From: Palsa-739 sp035532535
GTDB taxonomy: Bacteria > Actinomycetota > Thermoleophilia > Gaiellales > Gaiellaceae
Assembly (NCBI GenBank): GCA_035532535.1
Contig: DATKQT010000012.1
Location: 1-64,000, forward strand
Direction: 5' to 3'
Length of the DNA: 64,000 nucleotides
The notes below the pieces were generated by a model, which saw nothing but the letters and a program-made list of their open reading frames with translations, did no database searches and was not told where the DNA came from. Positions 1-7,496 of this stretch are shown in pieces (positions within the stretch are counted from its first letter, which is position 1; every line of letters begins with the position of its first letter). Both the position numbers and the translations under genes were made by a program.

Positions 1-309
1 GCCGCTGCCGAGAACCTTGACGTTCACCTTCGGCGAGACGCCGGGGGCTTCCTTGGCCAGGTTGGCGTTCGAAAGGCCGGTGTAGGTCGAGTTGCCGCCG
101 GCGGTGTCCTGATACCAGGCCTCAGCGGCCGGGATCGCCGAACGAACGTTCGACATCGCTGCAGCATCCTGCGCGTTGCCGCGGAAGCTGAGGTACGACG
201 GCACCGCAATCGCAACCAGGATGCCGAGGATGACGATGACGACCAGAAGCTCGATGAGGGTGAAACCGCTCTCCTCACGAGCCAGGCGCGTCTGAATCTT
301 GCTGATCAT
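1..309 (-). CDS. Type IV pilin-like prepilin, partial (C-terminus beyond left edge)
   Basis: This gene encodes the major or a minor subunit of a type IV pilus or related type II secretion filament. The visible 103 residues begin with a short basic leader and a class III prepilin cleavage site: Gly15 is followed by Phe16, and Glu20 is the conserved +5 glutamate (motif GFTLIELLVVIVILGIL). A single hydrophobic helix follows, then the start of a globular pilin head. The ATG at 307-309 is supported by a strong GGAAGGAGT ribosome site at 317-325. The protein would be cleaved and N-methylated by a prepilin peptidase (family knowledge). The gene runs off the left edge, so its full length and the assembly genes are not visible. 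Confidence 0.93.
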   Translation of the reverse strand, partial: MISKIQTRLAREESGFTLIELLVVIVILGILVAIAVPSYLSFRGNAQDAAAMSNVRSAIPAAEAWYQDTAGGNSTYTGLSNANLAKEAPGVSPKVNVKVLGSG

Positions 310-470
310 TCTGGAAACTCCTTCCACAATCGATGCCGGATCGAGGCGATACATCGTCATCCGCTAGATAACGCTCTTAGCCCCATCCGAGGGATTCGGA
401 GTCACCCAAAATGGGGGATTGCAACCGGCCCGGATCACCGGGCGGACCGATGGATTCGAAGGAGGACGAC

Positions 471-647
471 ATGTCACCGAAGACCGGCAAGTTCCTCGGG
501 ATCCCGTACGACTGGCGGCGGCCGACACTCGACCGCGCGAAGTCGCGCTGGTGGAACCCCGCCGAGCCGCGGCTGTTCCCGCCGAGGGCGTTCGGTTGGG
601 GCTACGCGATCAACTTCGCGCGTCTGTTCGGCCGCAAGCCCCGGTAG
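471..647 (+). CDS. DUF5808-type small protein
   Basis: This 58-residue protein is almost entirely one conserved block (FLGIPYDWRRPT, then KSRWWNP, RLFPPRAFGWGY and INFARLFGR), which I recognise as the DUF5808 family of actinobacteria. No enzymatic role is established for that family. The ATG at 471 is chosen over an in-frame ATG at 411 because AAGGAGG lies at 459-465, six bases upstream, and the conserved block starts right after it. It has no membrane segment and is rich in Trp, Arg and Pro. It lies just upstream of the small membrane protein at 654, with a 6-base gap that suggests co-transcription. Confidence 0.8.
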   Translation: MSPKTGKFLGIPYDWRRPTLDRAKSRWWNPAEPRLFPPRAFGWGYAINFARLFGRKPR

Positions 648-653
648 GTCGGC

Positions 654-863
654 ATGAGCTTCCTACGAAGAACCGCCCGGGCGGTACGCACCATCCTCCG
701 GGATGGCGGCCTGCCGCGCTGGCTCCGCCTGCTCGCCGCAGTCGGCCTCGCCCCCATTCCCGGCCCGTTCGACGAGGTCGTGCTCCTGCTCGTCGCCGCC
801 ATCCTCTGGCTCGGCTACCGCGACCGGCTGCGCCGGGCGTGGCGCGACGCCGGCGCTAGCTGA
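654..863 (+). CDS. Small membrane protein, unknown function
   Basis: The 69-residue product has an amphipathic basic N-terminus (MSFLRRTARAVRTILRDG) and one or two hydrophobic segments around residues 24-54, with a conserved-looking PIPGPFDEVVLLLVAAILW turn. The C-terminus is basic again (YRDRLRRAW), so a short hairpin membrane protein with cytosolic ends is likely. The layout resembles small YkvA/DUF1232-like proteins, but I cannot assign a family. It follows the DUF5808 gene by 6 bases, and its 3' end overlaps the convergent metallopeptidase gene by 8 bases. Confidence 0.65.
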   Translation: MSFLRRTARAVRTILRDGGLPRWLRLLAAVGLAPIPGPFDEVVLLLVAAILWLGYRDRLRRAWRDAGAS

Positions 864-2373
864 CGTCCGACAGGTCCGCGACGAGCGGCCCGGTGTCGAG
901 CGGCTCGAAGCCGAGCCGTCCCGCGATCTCCTCGCTCGACGGCTTCGTCCCCTCCGCGAAGAGGTCGCGCAGGATGTCGCCCGTCGTCTCGCTCCTCCAC
1001 CAGTCCTCGCCCACCTCGCGCAGAAGGTGCGCCCGGAGCTGTGCGCTCCGGATCCACGCGCGCAGATAGTCGGCGGAGTAGAAGCCGCCGTCCATGTCGG
1101 AGAGATAGTTGCGCGGGTCGTAGCGGACGCCGGTCGCCTCGGTCAGCAGCGGCGAGTAGTCGCGCGACGACGCGCCATGCTCCTCGGCGAAGCTCGACCA
1201 GAACCCGAGCTCGTACTGCAGCTTCGCGGTGTACCGCCGGTACAGGAGCGCCTCGAGGAACAACGTCGCCTCGGCGTTCTCCTCCGCCTGCGCATCCGAG
1301 AGGCCGAAATGGAGCGCGTGCCAGCCCGGCTCGCGCGTGATCGCCTCGAAGATGTACGAGTAGATCTCCGTCAGCGCGTGGTCGCGCGAGATCGCGCGGA
1401 ACGTGAACGACAGCCGCGGGTCGACGCCCGCGTAATGGAGAGCATGCCCGGCCTCGTGCATGAACGCCTGGTAGTCGGCGAGCCCGCCCTGCGCGAGCGT
1501 GATCAGGTGCACGACGTCGGGCGGATCGGACGCGATGACGCAGGCACGCGGATTCTTCTGCGGCCGGTCTTCGAGGTCGAGCCTGATGTTCGGGATCGCG
1601 GTGAGGTCGAAGCCGAGCGCCGACGTCGTCTCCAGGCAGATGGCGGTGGCCCGTTCCTTCGTGTACGTGGACTCGAGCGGCGACAGGCGCCGAACGTAGG
1701 CGACGTGACCGCTCGTCGGGATCGCGTCCCGCTCGGTCCCGAGGATGCGGTCGAACCAGCGGTCGCGCATCACCTCGTACGAAGCGGTCGTCGCGACGGA
1801 GGCAGCGACGAGCGCGCGTTCGAGCGCGCGCAGCGAGATCGCCTTCTCTTCCTCGGCACGCGCGACCGGATCCGGCTCGCCGCTGATCGCAGCATCGAGC
1901 TCTTCGACTGCCGCAAGCAGCTGCAGGCGATCGGGATTCAGCCGCGCCGACTCCGCCCGCTCGAGGTTGCCGAGCTCCTCGCGGTCTGCATAGCCGTCTG
2001 TGACCGCCAGGCGCGCCTGCGCCGCGCGCAGCGGCATCTCCTCGCCCTTGAACGTGACCCGTGCGCCGATGAGCGCGTTCTCGAGCGCGTCCTGCTTGTC
2101 CGCGAGCTCGGCGGAGATGATCCCGCCCTCGCAGGTCTTCCGCAGGCGGTAGAGGCGTTCGCGGTCTTCGCCCTGAGCGGCGTTCTCCGCCTCGTGCAGC
2201 GCATCGAGCTGCGCGCGCGAGAACAGGTCGGTGTAGCGGGCGACGATCGCCGCCTGCTCGGACACTTCCTTCTCGCCCACGCGAACTGCGCGGCCCTCCT
2301 CGGAGCGCTCGAAGTAGTAGTCGCGTAGGCGCGATTCGTACTCGGCAGGGGTGCGAACGGCTGTCGTCGACAT
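856..2373 (-). CDS. M3-like zinc metallopeptidase (oligoendopeptidase-type gluzincin)
   Basis: The 505-residue protein is mostly helical. It carries an HEAGH zinc-binding motif at residues 306-310 (FMHEAGHALHYAGVD) and a downstream glutamate ligand at Glu336 in the LTEIYSYIFE helix. This HEXXH plus distant Glu arrangement in a helical background is that of peptidase family M3/M3B, such as oligoendopeptidase F. Family members cleave short peptides in the cytosol, and no signal peptide is visible here. The length is a little shorter than PepF (about 600). The ATG at 2371-2373 is the first in frame. The gene stands alone and converges with the small membrane gene. Substrate is unknown. Confidence 0.8.
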   Translation of the reverse strand: MSTTAVRTPAEYESRLRDYYFERSEEGRAVRVGEKEVSEQAAIVARYTDLFSRAQLDALHEAENAAQGEDRERLYRLRKTCEGGIISAELADKQDALENALIGARVTFKGEEMPLRAAQARLAVTDGYADREELGNLERAESARLNPDRLQLLAAVEELDAAISGEPDPVARAEEEKAISLRALERALVAASVATTASYEVMRDRWFDRILGTERDAIPTSGHVAYVRRLSPLESTYTKERATAICLETTSALGFDLTAIPNIRLDLEDRPQKNPRACVIASDPPDVVHLITLAQGGLADYQAFMHEAGHALHYAGVDPRLSFTFRAISRDHALTEIYSYIFEAITREPGWHALHFGLSDAQAEENAEATLFLEALLYRRYTAKLQYELGFWSSFAEEHGASSRDYSPLLTEATGVRYDPRNYLSDMDGGFYSADYLRAWIRSAQLRAHLLREVGEDWWRSETTGDILRDLFAEGTKPSSEEIAGRLGFEPLDTGPLVADLSDVS

Positions 2374-2392
2374 AGATCGGAGACTAGCGGGT

Positions 2393-2543
2393 GCGACCGT
2401 GAGTCCGAGCTTGCTCTGCCGAGCGAAAACCCGAGCAGCCCAAGGACGCAGGGAGCAGCCGTAGCCCAGCTACGGACGCGACCGAGGACGCCAGGATGCG
2501 AAGCGTTTGCAGCCGGCAGAGCTGGCTCGCCACTCGCGGTCGC
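2393..2543. repeat. 151-bp imperfect palindromic intergenic element
   Basis: The outer arms 2393-2421 and 2514-2543 are inverted repeats of about 29-30 bases with only a few mismatches (both read GCGACCG...GAG...GCTCTGCCG on opposite strands). The exact centre at 2459-2475 is a perfect 7-bp stem, CCGTAGC with a CCA loop. The interior is partly complementary. It fills the gap between the metallopeptidase start and the response regulator stop. I see no open reading frame and no transposase, so a MITE/REP-like element or a structured RNA are both possible. No other copy was noticed in this window. Confidence 0.7.
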
Positions 2544-2549
2544 GCCCGC

Positions 2550-2906
2550 TCAACGGGCGGCGAGCCGCTTGACCGTCGAGAGGAGCGCGTCGATGGTGAA
2601 GGGCTTGGGGAGGTAGGCGTCCGCAAGGCCGTCCACATTCGGGCCGATCTCCGCCGAGCCGGTGACGAACGCGACGGGAACCCGCGGCGTCCGGTCGTGC
2701 AGCTCGCGAACGAGATCGCTCCCGCTCTCGTGGCCGATGCGCAGGTCGAGGAGGACGACGCTCAGATCACGCGATGCCGCGGCCGCCCGCGCCTCGGCGA
2801 GCGTCCCCGCCTCGAGAACGTCGAAGCCCTCGAGCTCGAGATTGATCCGGCAGAGCAGCCGGATGGAGGGCTCGTCGTCCACGACGAGCACAGCCGGGCG
2901 ATCCAC
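2550..2906 (-). CDS. Single-domain response regulator receiver
   Basis: This 118-residue protein is a stand-alone CheY-like receiver. It has the acidic pair Asp10-Asp11 (VLVVDDEPS), the phospho-acceptor Asp54 (VLLDLRIG), a Thr at the switch position (FVTGS) and the conserved Lys101 (LPKPF). No output domain follows, so it should act by phosphorylation-dependent protein contact or phosphotransfer. A GTG start at 2904-2906 is chosen because the receiver fold begins immediately there, and upstream in-frame sequence does not resemble the family. No cognate kinase is adjacent, so this is an orphan regulator. Confidence 0.85.
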   Translation of the reverse strand: MDRPAVLVVDDEPSIRLLCRINLELEGFDVLEAGTLAEARAAAASRDLSVVLLDLRIGHESGSDLVRELHDRTPRVPVAFVTGSAEIGPNVDGLADAYLPKPFTIDALLSTVKRLAAR

Positions 2907-2962
2907 GGCGACGAAATGTACTCCGTACCCCGGCCGGCGACCTGGCCGTTCCCCCTTTGGCC

Positions 2963-3148
2963 ATGCAAAACGAGACGGGCGACAGGTGGCCGCCCGTAGA
3001 CCGGGGGGACGAGGCGGCACAGCACGATCTGCCGGAGCCGACGCCGGAGTTCAGGCGGCGGGCCTGGCGCGTGTATCAACGCGCCCTCGACCCGCTCGCC
3101 CGGCCGCGGCCGCTTCCTACGAGTGAGACGCGGCGCTCAGCCTTCTGA
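2963..3148 (+). CDS. Possible small hypothetical protein
   Basis: This 61-residue reading frame opens in the otherwise empty stretch 2907-3116 between the receiver and gltX genes. It is hydrophilic, rich in Arg, Pro and acidic residues (for example EFRRRAWRVYQRALDP), and has no recognised domain. There is no clear Shine-Dalgarno or -10 box, and its end overlaps the convergent gltX 3' end by 32 bases. It may be real or a chance frame in GC-rich DNA. I report it mainly to account for this stretch. Confidence 0.25.
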   Translation: MQNETGDRWPPVDRGDEAAQHDLPEPTPEFRRRAWRVYQRALDPLARPRPLPTSETRRSAF

Positions 3149-4367
3149 GCGTCCTCTCGCGGCCGAGCAGCTCGATGCTCTCGAACAGCCCAGGCGAGAC
3201 CGTCGACCCCGTGACCGCGACCCGGATCGGCTGGAACGCCTGACGCGGCTTCAGGCCGAGACCCTCGACGACGTCACGGAGCGCCGCCTCGATCGCCTCG
3301 GCTGTGAACGGCTCCAGGTCGGCGAGCGCGCCACGCGCGGCCGCCACTACCTCGGCTCCGCCGTCCACGCTCGCCTCGACGTCCTCGAAGAGAAAGCGCG
3401 CGTAGTCGGGGAACTCGTCGAGCCGTGCAATCTTCTCCTGCACGAGCGGCGCCGACTTGCGCACGACCTCCGCGTCCCATTCGTAGCCGTTCTCGCCGAG
3501 CCACAGGATCAGCCGGTGCGCGAACTCGTCCGGCGGTAGCGCGCGGAGGTACATGCCGTTCATCCAGTCGAGCTTCGCGTAGTCGAACTGCGCCGGGCTG
3601 GCGCTAACGCGCTCGAGCGTGAAGCGCTCGACGAGCTCGTCGCGGCTCATGATCGTCGTCTCTCCGTCGGGTGCCCAGCCGAGAAGCGACAAGAAGTTGA
3701 GGAGGGCCTCCGGTACGTAGCCGGCGTTCTGGAACTCGTCGACCCCGACTGCTCCATGTCGCTTCGACAACTTCTTGCCGTCGGCGCCGTTCACGTTCGG
3801 CGCATGCGCGTACGTCGGCACGTCCCCACCCGCGGCCTGGATGATGTTGATCTGCTTGGGCGTGTTCGAGATGTGGTCCTCACCGCGGATCACGTGCGTG
3901 ATCCCGTCCCACACGTCCTCCATCGGCGAGGCGAAGTTGTATGTCGGCCGGCCGTCGGACCGGACGAGCACGAGATCCTCGATCGTCTCGTTCGGCACCT
4001 CGACGTGGCCCCGGACGACGTCGTCCCACGCTGTGACGCCCTCGTTCGGCATGCGGAAACGGATCGCGCCCTCGTCCTCGTACGCCTTCCCTTCGGCTAC
4101 GAGCTGCTCGGCGACGCGACGGCAGTCGTCGATGCGATCGAGTTGGAAGGTCACGTCGCCGTCCCAGTCGATCCCAAGCCAGCGCAGCGAGTCCTGGATG
4201 AAGTCCGTCGCCTCAGCCACCTCCCGCGCCGTGTCGGTGTTCTCGATCCTGAGCAGGATCTCCCCTGCTTCGTGGCGGGCGAATAACCAGTTGAACACGA
4301 AGGTGCGCACGTTTCCGATGTGGAGGAACCCCGTCGGGCTCGGTGCCATGCGGACGCGGACGCTCAC
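3117..4367 (-). CDS. gltX: Glutamyl-tRNA synthetase (class I)
   Basis: The enzyme attaches glutamate to tRNA-Glu using ATP in the cytosol. The class I HIGH motif is present as HIGN at residues 16-19 (APSPTGFLHIGNVRTF), and the KMSKS loop is KLSKR at 199-203 (GKKLSKRHG). The predicted protein has 416 residues, somewhat shorter than the usual 460-500, with a compact C-terminal anticodon-binding region. The GTG at 4365-4367 is chosen because homologous sequence begins right there. The longer open frame upstream is only antisense to the phosphoesterase gene. A -10-like TACGAT at 4377-4382 lies 9 bases upstream with no Shine-Dalgarno sequence, so the mRNA is probably leaderless. Whether it is discriminating cannot be judged. 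Confidence 0.95.
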   Translation of the reverse strand: MSVRVRMAPSPTGFLHIGNVRTFVFNWLFARHEAGEILLRIENTDTAREVAEATDFIQDSLRWLGIDWDGDVTFQLDRIDDCRRVAEQLVAEGKAYEDEGAIRFRMPNEGVTAWDDVVRGHVEVPNETIEDLVLVRSDGRPTYNFASPMEDVWDGITHVIRGEDHISNTPKQINIIQAAGGDVPTYAHAPNVNGADGKKLSKRHGAVGVDEFQNAGYVPEALLNFLSLLGWAPDGETTIMSRDELVERFTLERVSASPAQFDYAKLDWMNGMYLRALPPDEFAHRLILWLGENGYEWDAEVVRKSAPLVQEKIARLDEFPDYARFLFEDVEASVDGGAEVVAAARGALADLEPFTAEAIEAALRDVVEGLGLKPRQAFQPIRVAVTGSTVSPGLFESIELLGRERTLRRLSAASHS

Positions 4368-4387
4368 TGTCTGCCTATCGTAGAGCC
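4368..4387. promoter_or_regulatory. Shared divergent promoter, gltX / phosphoesterase
   Basis: The 20-bp gap holds one near-symmetric -10 element, TATCGTA at 4376-4382. On the plus strand TATCGT (4376-4381) is 6 bases before the GTG at 4388. On the minus strand TACGAT (4382-4377) is 9 bases before the GTG at 4367. Both genes lack a ribosome site, so both transcripts would be leaderless. The assignment is inferred from spacing. Confidence 0.5.
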
Positions 4388-4957
4388 GTGCCGCTCGCGC
4401 TCGTCTCCGACATTCACGGGAACGACCGCTCGTTGGCGGCAGTCGTGGCGGAGCTCGAGCGGCTCGGCATCGACCGCGCGGTCTGCCTCGGCGACGCCGT
4501 CCAAGGGGGAGACGAGCCGCGGCAGGTGCTCGACCGTCTCTCCGGTCTCGGCTGGCCCGTCGTCCTCGGGAACGCGGACGACTTCCTGCTCGAGGTGCAA
4601 CCCAACTCCCCCGAGCCGGTGACCGAAGCGCAGCTCGAGAAGCGCGCATGGACGCTCGAGCAGCTCGACGCCGGCCACCTCGAGCAGATCCGCAGCTTCC
4701 GGCGCAGGATCGAGATCGGCTCGGTGCTCGCGTTCCACGGCTCGCCGAGCTCGTACGACGACGCGCTGCTTCCCGAGACCGACGACGACTCCGCCTGGCG
4801 CGTCGCAGGCTTCGACGTCCTCGCCGGCGGTCACACGCATGTGCAGTGGACGCGCGCAATCGGCGGCGCGCTGTACGTGAATCCCGGCGCGGTCATGTCC
4901 GACCCACCGGAGTTCGCCGTCCTCACCGGCCGATCCGTGTCGTTTCACCACATCTGA
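4388..4957 (+). CDS. Calcineurin-like phosphoesterase, YfcE/MJ0936 type
   Basis: The 189-residue protein has the ordered metal-binding motifs of the small bacterial metallophosphoesterases: SDIHGN near the start, GDAVQGG, GNADDF, FHGSP and GGHTHVQ, followed by a NPGAV segment. Family members use two metal ions to hydrolyse phosphodiesters. The GN(A)D motif has Ala where many relatives have His, so the substrate may differ. The GTG at 4388 starts two residues before the core strand. The stop codon overlaps the ATG of the endonuclease IV gene by one base (TGATG), so the two are translationally coupled, which fits a nucleic-acid-related role (inference). Confidence 0.85.
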   Translation: MPLALVSDIHGNDRSLAAVVAELERLGIDRAVCLGDAVQGGDEPRQVLDRLSGLGWPVVLGNADDFLLEVQPNSPEPVTEAQLEKRAWTLEQLDAGHLEQIRSFRRRIEIGSVLAFHGSPSSYDDALLPETDDDSAWRVAGFDVLAGGHTHVQWTRAIGGALYVNPGAVMSDPPEFAVLTGRSVSFHHI

Positions 4958-5817
4958 TGGAGATCGGCGCGCACGTCTCCTCCTCGGGCGGCATCCACAC
5001 CGCCGTCGACCGCGCGGTCGCGATCGGGGCGGACTCGCTGCAGCTCTTCACGCAGAGCCCGCGCATGTGGCGGCCGACCAACCACGACCCGGCGACCTTC
5101 GAGCGCTTCCGGGATCGGCGCGCGGAGACCGGCATGGGCGGCGTACTCTGCCACGCGCTGTATCTCTGCAATCTCGCGGCGCCGAACGACGACGTGTACG
5201 AGAAGTCGGTCGCCGCACTGAGCAACACGATGGAGGTCGCAGGTGCGATCGGCGCCGACGCGGTCGTCTTCCACGTCGGCTCGCACCTCGGCTCCGGCTT
5301 CGAGCACGGGCTCGAGCGCGTCGTGCCGGCGATGGAGCAGGTACTGACGCTGACGACCGACAGAACCTGGCTGCTGATGGAGAACTCCGCCGGCACCGGT
5401 GGGACGATCGGCCGCTCCATCGACGAGCTGGCCACCATCTTCCAGCGCCTCGACCGCCACCCCCGCCTCGGAATCTGCCTCGACTCGTGCCATCTGTACG
5501 CCTCCGGCGTCGACGTCGCCGACCCGGCCGCCCTCGACGCGTGCCTCGACGAGGTGGACGCCTCGATCGGGCTCGATCGTTTGCGCGCGCTGCACGTCAA
5601 CGACTCCGCCACCGCCCTCGGCTCGAACCGCGACCGCCACGCGAACATGGGCGAAGGCCTCGTAGGCGAGCGGCTCGGCATCTTCCTCGGCAATCCGCGA
5701 CTGCAGACGTTGCCCGCGGTGCTCGAGACGGCCGGACCCGAAGGCCACGGGCCTGACGCCGACGAAGTCCGCAAGGCGAAGGAGATCCGGGCACGCGCGA
5801 CCGGCGCAGGCGGCTAG
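4957..5817 (+). CDS. nfo: Deoxyribonuclease IV (AP endonuclease)
   Basis: This enzyme cleaves DNA 5' to abasic sites during base excision repair and is a tri-zinc TIM-barrel protein. The 286-residue product matches the family in length and shows its landmarks: GAHVSSSGG at the N-terminus, FHVGSHLG, LLMENSAG, GICLDSCH with the metal-binding residues, LHVNDSATALGSNRDRH and GEG(L)VG near the C-terminus. The ATG at 4957 overlaps the phosphoesterase stop codon. It is probably the second gene of a leaderless two-gene transcript. The MFS gene follows after 5 bases. Confidence 0.93.
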   Translation: MEIGAHVSSSGGIHTAVDRAVAIGADSLQLFTQSPRMWRPTNHDPATFERFRDRRAETGMGGVLCHALYLCNLAAPNDDVYEKSVAALSNTMEVAGAIGADAVVFHVGSHLGSGFEHGLERVVPAMEQVLTLTTDRTWLLMENSAGTGGTIGRSIDELATIFQRLDRHPRLGICLDSCHLYASGVDVADPAALDACLDEVDASIGLDRLRALHVNDSATALGSNRDRHANMGEGLVGERLGIFLGNPRLQTLPAVLETAGPEGHGPDADEVRKAKEIRARATGAGG

Positions 5818-5822
5818 ACAGC

Positions 5823-7076
5823 GTGGGAGTCCGGCGGAGCAGACGCGCGCGCGGACAAGCCGCGCGCGCTGAAGTGGGCGTCGCAGGCGACCCCTATCGG
5901 TGGGTGATCCTCGGAGCAGGCACGCTTGCGCAGGCGAGCTTCTCGACCGCATCGGTCGGCTTGCCCGCGCTCGCCCCTGAGATCCGCTCGCACTACGGGC
6001 TCTCGCTGAGCGAAACCGGCGTCGTGCTGGCCGCGATCGGCATCGGGATGCTGTGCACGCTCCTCGCGTGGGGCCTGCTCGCGGACCGGTTCGACGAGCG
6101 CTGGGTGATCGCCGCCGGCCTCGTCGGTGCCGGCGTGGCGCTCGGCGCGTCCGGTGAGACCGGTGGGCTCGGCTCGCTCGTCGGCGCGCTGATCGCGGCG
6201 GGCGCGCTCGGCGCGAGCGTGAACGCGGCCAGCGGCCGCGCGATCATGAGCTGGTTCCCACCGGGCGAGCTGGGCCTCGCGCTCGGGATCCGGCAGACGG
6301 CGATCCCGATCGGCGGTGCAATCGGCGCGGCTCTCCTCCCAATCCTCGGCGGGACGCGGCCCGCGTTCCTCTTCCTCGGCGCCTCGTGCGTCGTGGGCGC
6401 GATCGTCGCCGCCGCCTTGATGCGCGGCACGCCTGCGCGCGAGCCGGAGCTCACGGACATCAGCGGCCCGATGCGTGACCCGCGCATGTGGCTCCTCGGC
6501 GGCGGGACGGCGCTCTACCTCACCGCGCAGATCGGGATCACCGGCTTCGTCGTGCTCTTCCTGCACGAGCACCGGCACGTGTCCACGCATGCCGCCGCCG
6601 GATTGCTGGCCGGGATCAACGTCCTCGCCATCGGCGCGCGCATCGGCGCCGGCCGAATCTCCGACCGGCTGCGCACGCGCATGCGACCCCTGCGCGCGAT
6701 CGGGATATCGCTCGCAGCCGCGACAGCCGTGGTGGCCACGCTGACGGACGCGCCGCTTGCCGCCCTCATTCCGGCGTTCGCGGTGGCGGGCGTCCTCAGC
6801 ATGGCCTGGAACGGGCTCGCGTTCGCGGCAGCTGCGGAGGCCGCAGGCGCGGCGCGGACCGGGGCAGCCCTCGGCTTCCAGCAAACGCTACTCGGCGTCG
6901 TCGTCGCCGCCGCGCCGCCCGCCTTCGCCGCCGTGGCCGCGTCCTCGTGGCGGCTCGCGTTCGTGCTCGCCGCGCTCGGGCCGCTGCTCGGCGTGCTCGC
7001 CCTGCAGTTGGTGCCCGAGGCTAGGACAGCCGGGCGAAGACCCGGAACGTCGGCGATCCCGCCGGCAGCTCGTTGA
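5823..7076 (+). CDS. MFS transporter
   Basis: The 417-residue protein has about twelve hydrophobic segments in two halves and a typical MFS loop between helices 2 and 3 (GLLADRFDERW), with a related loop in the second half (GRISDRLRTRM). Substrate is not predictable. The closest general pattern is the CynX/NimT-like or proton-coupled small-molecule group. The start may be GTG 5823 (a basic N-terminal extension) or GTG 5874, just before the first helix. The 3' end overlaps the convergent Cys-rich gene by 56 bases. The gene follows nfo by 5 bases and may share its transcript. Confidence 0.85.
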   Translation: MGVRRSRRARGQAARAEVGVAGDPYRWVILGAGTLAQASFSTASVGLPALAPEIRSHYGLSLSETGVVLAAIGIGMLCTLLAWGLLADRFDERWVIAAGLVGAGVALGASGETGGLGSLVGALIAAGALGASVNAASGRAIMSWFPPGELGLALGIRQTAIPIGGAIGAALLPILGGTRPAFLFLGASCVVGAIVAAALMRGTPAREPELTDISGPMRDPRMWLLGGGTALYLTAQIGITGFVVLFLHEHRHVSTHAAAGLLAGINVLAIGARIGAGRISDRLRTRMRPLRAIGISLAAATAVVATLTDAPLAALIPAFAVAGVLSMAWNGLAFAAAAEAAGAARTGAALGFQQTLLGVVVAAAPPAFAAVAASSWRLAFVLAALGPLLGVLALQLVPEARTAGRRPGTSAIPPAAR

Positions 7077-7410
7077 ACTCCGGGTTGATGCAGCCGAGCT
7101 CGCCCGTGCGCTGCTGGTAGCACGGCTCGATCTCGGCGTGGCACATCGGCAGCGGGTTGCGCATCGCCTTCACCGCGCCGAAGCCTGCGCTCCGTGCCTC
7201 GGCGGCCCGAAGCATCTGCACGTCGATCTCGACCTCGAACACCCGCTGCATGCAGCCCATGAACGTATGCCCGTGCTCCTCGTACGCGTACACGAACGGG
7301 CACGAGCGCTCGATACAGGCTGACGGGTAGACGACCTTGTCGCAGTGGACGCCGCACGCGCGGCACTCCACGTCGTCCTGGGGCCTGAGCGTCAGCGTGA
7401 GCTCGCTCAT
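7021..7410 (-). CDS. Conserved Cys-rich protein, probable metal-binding
   Basis: The 129-residue protein has cysteines in recurrent short motifs: ECRACGVHC, SACIERSCPF, GCMQ, MCHAE, PCYQQ and GCINPEF. No membrane segment is seen. The first four cysteines could bind zinc or an iron-sulphur cluster. I do not recognise a named family. The ATG at 7408-7410 is the first start before the CXXC region. The upstream 86-bp gap (7411-7496) has no clear ribosome site. The 3' end overlaps the MFS gene by 56 bases in convergent orientation, which would allow antisense interference (inference). Confidence 0.7.
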   Translation of the reverse strand: MSELTLTLRPQDDVECRACGVHCDKVVYPSACIERSCPFVYAYEEHGHTFMGCMQRVFEVEIDVQMLRAAEARSAGFGAVKAMRNPLPMCHAEIEPCYQQRTGELGCINPEFNELPAGSPTFRVFARLS

Positions 7411-7496
7411 CTGCCCTGCATTGTGTGCGCCGAATTTCGGATCCCGCAAGTCTTGACAGATCCCGTGTTTTCCGCTTGCGCAAACGGAGTCGCGAC

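Noticed and set aside
386..415. Short inverted repeats (TCCGA-loop-TCGGA and CCCAAAATGGG) upstream of the pilin
   Set aside because: Arms are only 3-5 bases and no -10/-35 pair at correct spacing was found, so neither a terminator nor an operator can be supported.
703..2328. Long plus-strand open frame of 541 codons opposite the metallopeptidase gene
   Set aside because: It is a shadow of GC-rich codon bias. Its translation has no recognisable domain and is dominated by Arg, Val and Ala, whereas the minus strand shows a clear HEAGH metallopeptidase.
4368..4859. N-terminal extension of the gltX frame
   Set aside because: The extra 164 residues are antisense to the phosphoesterase gene. Synthetase homology starts at the GTG at 4367.
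7453..7458. Perfect TTGACA on the plus strand
   Set aside because: The 17-base downstream position has no plausible -10 box and the nearest plus-strand gene starts almost 800 bases away behind a minus-strand gene.
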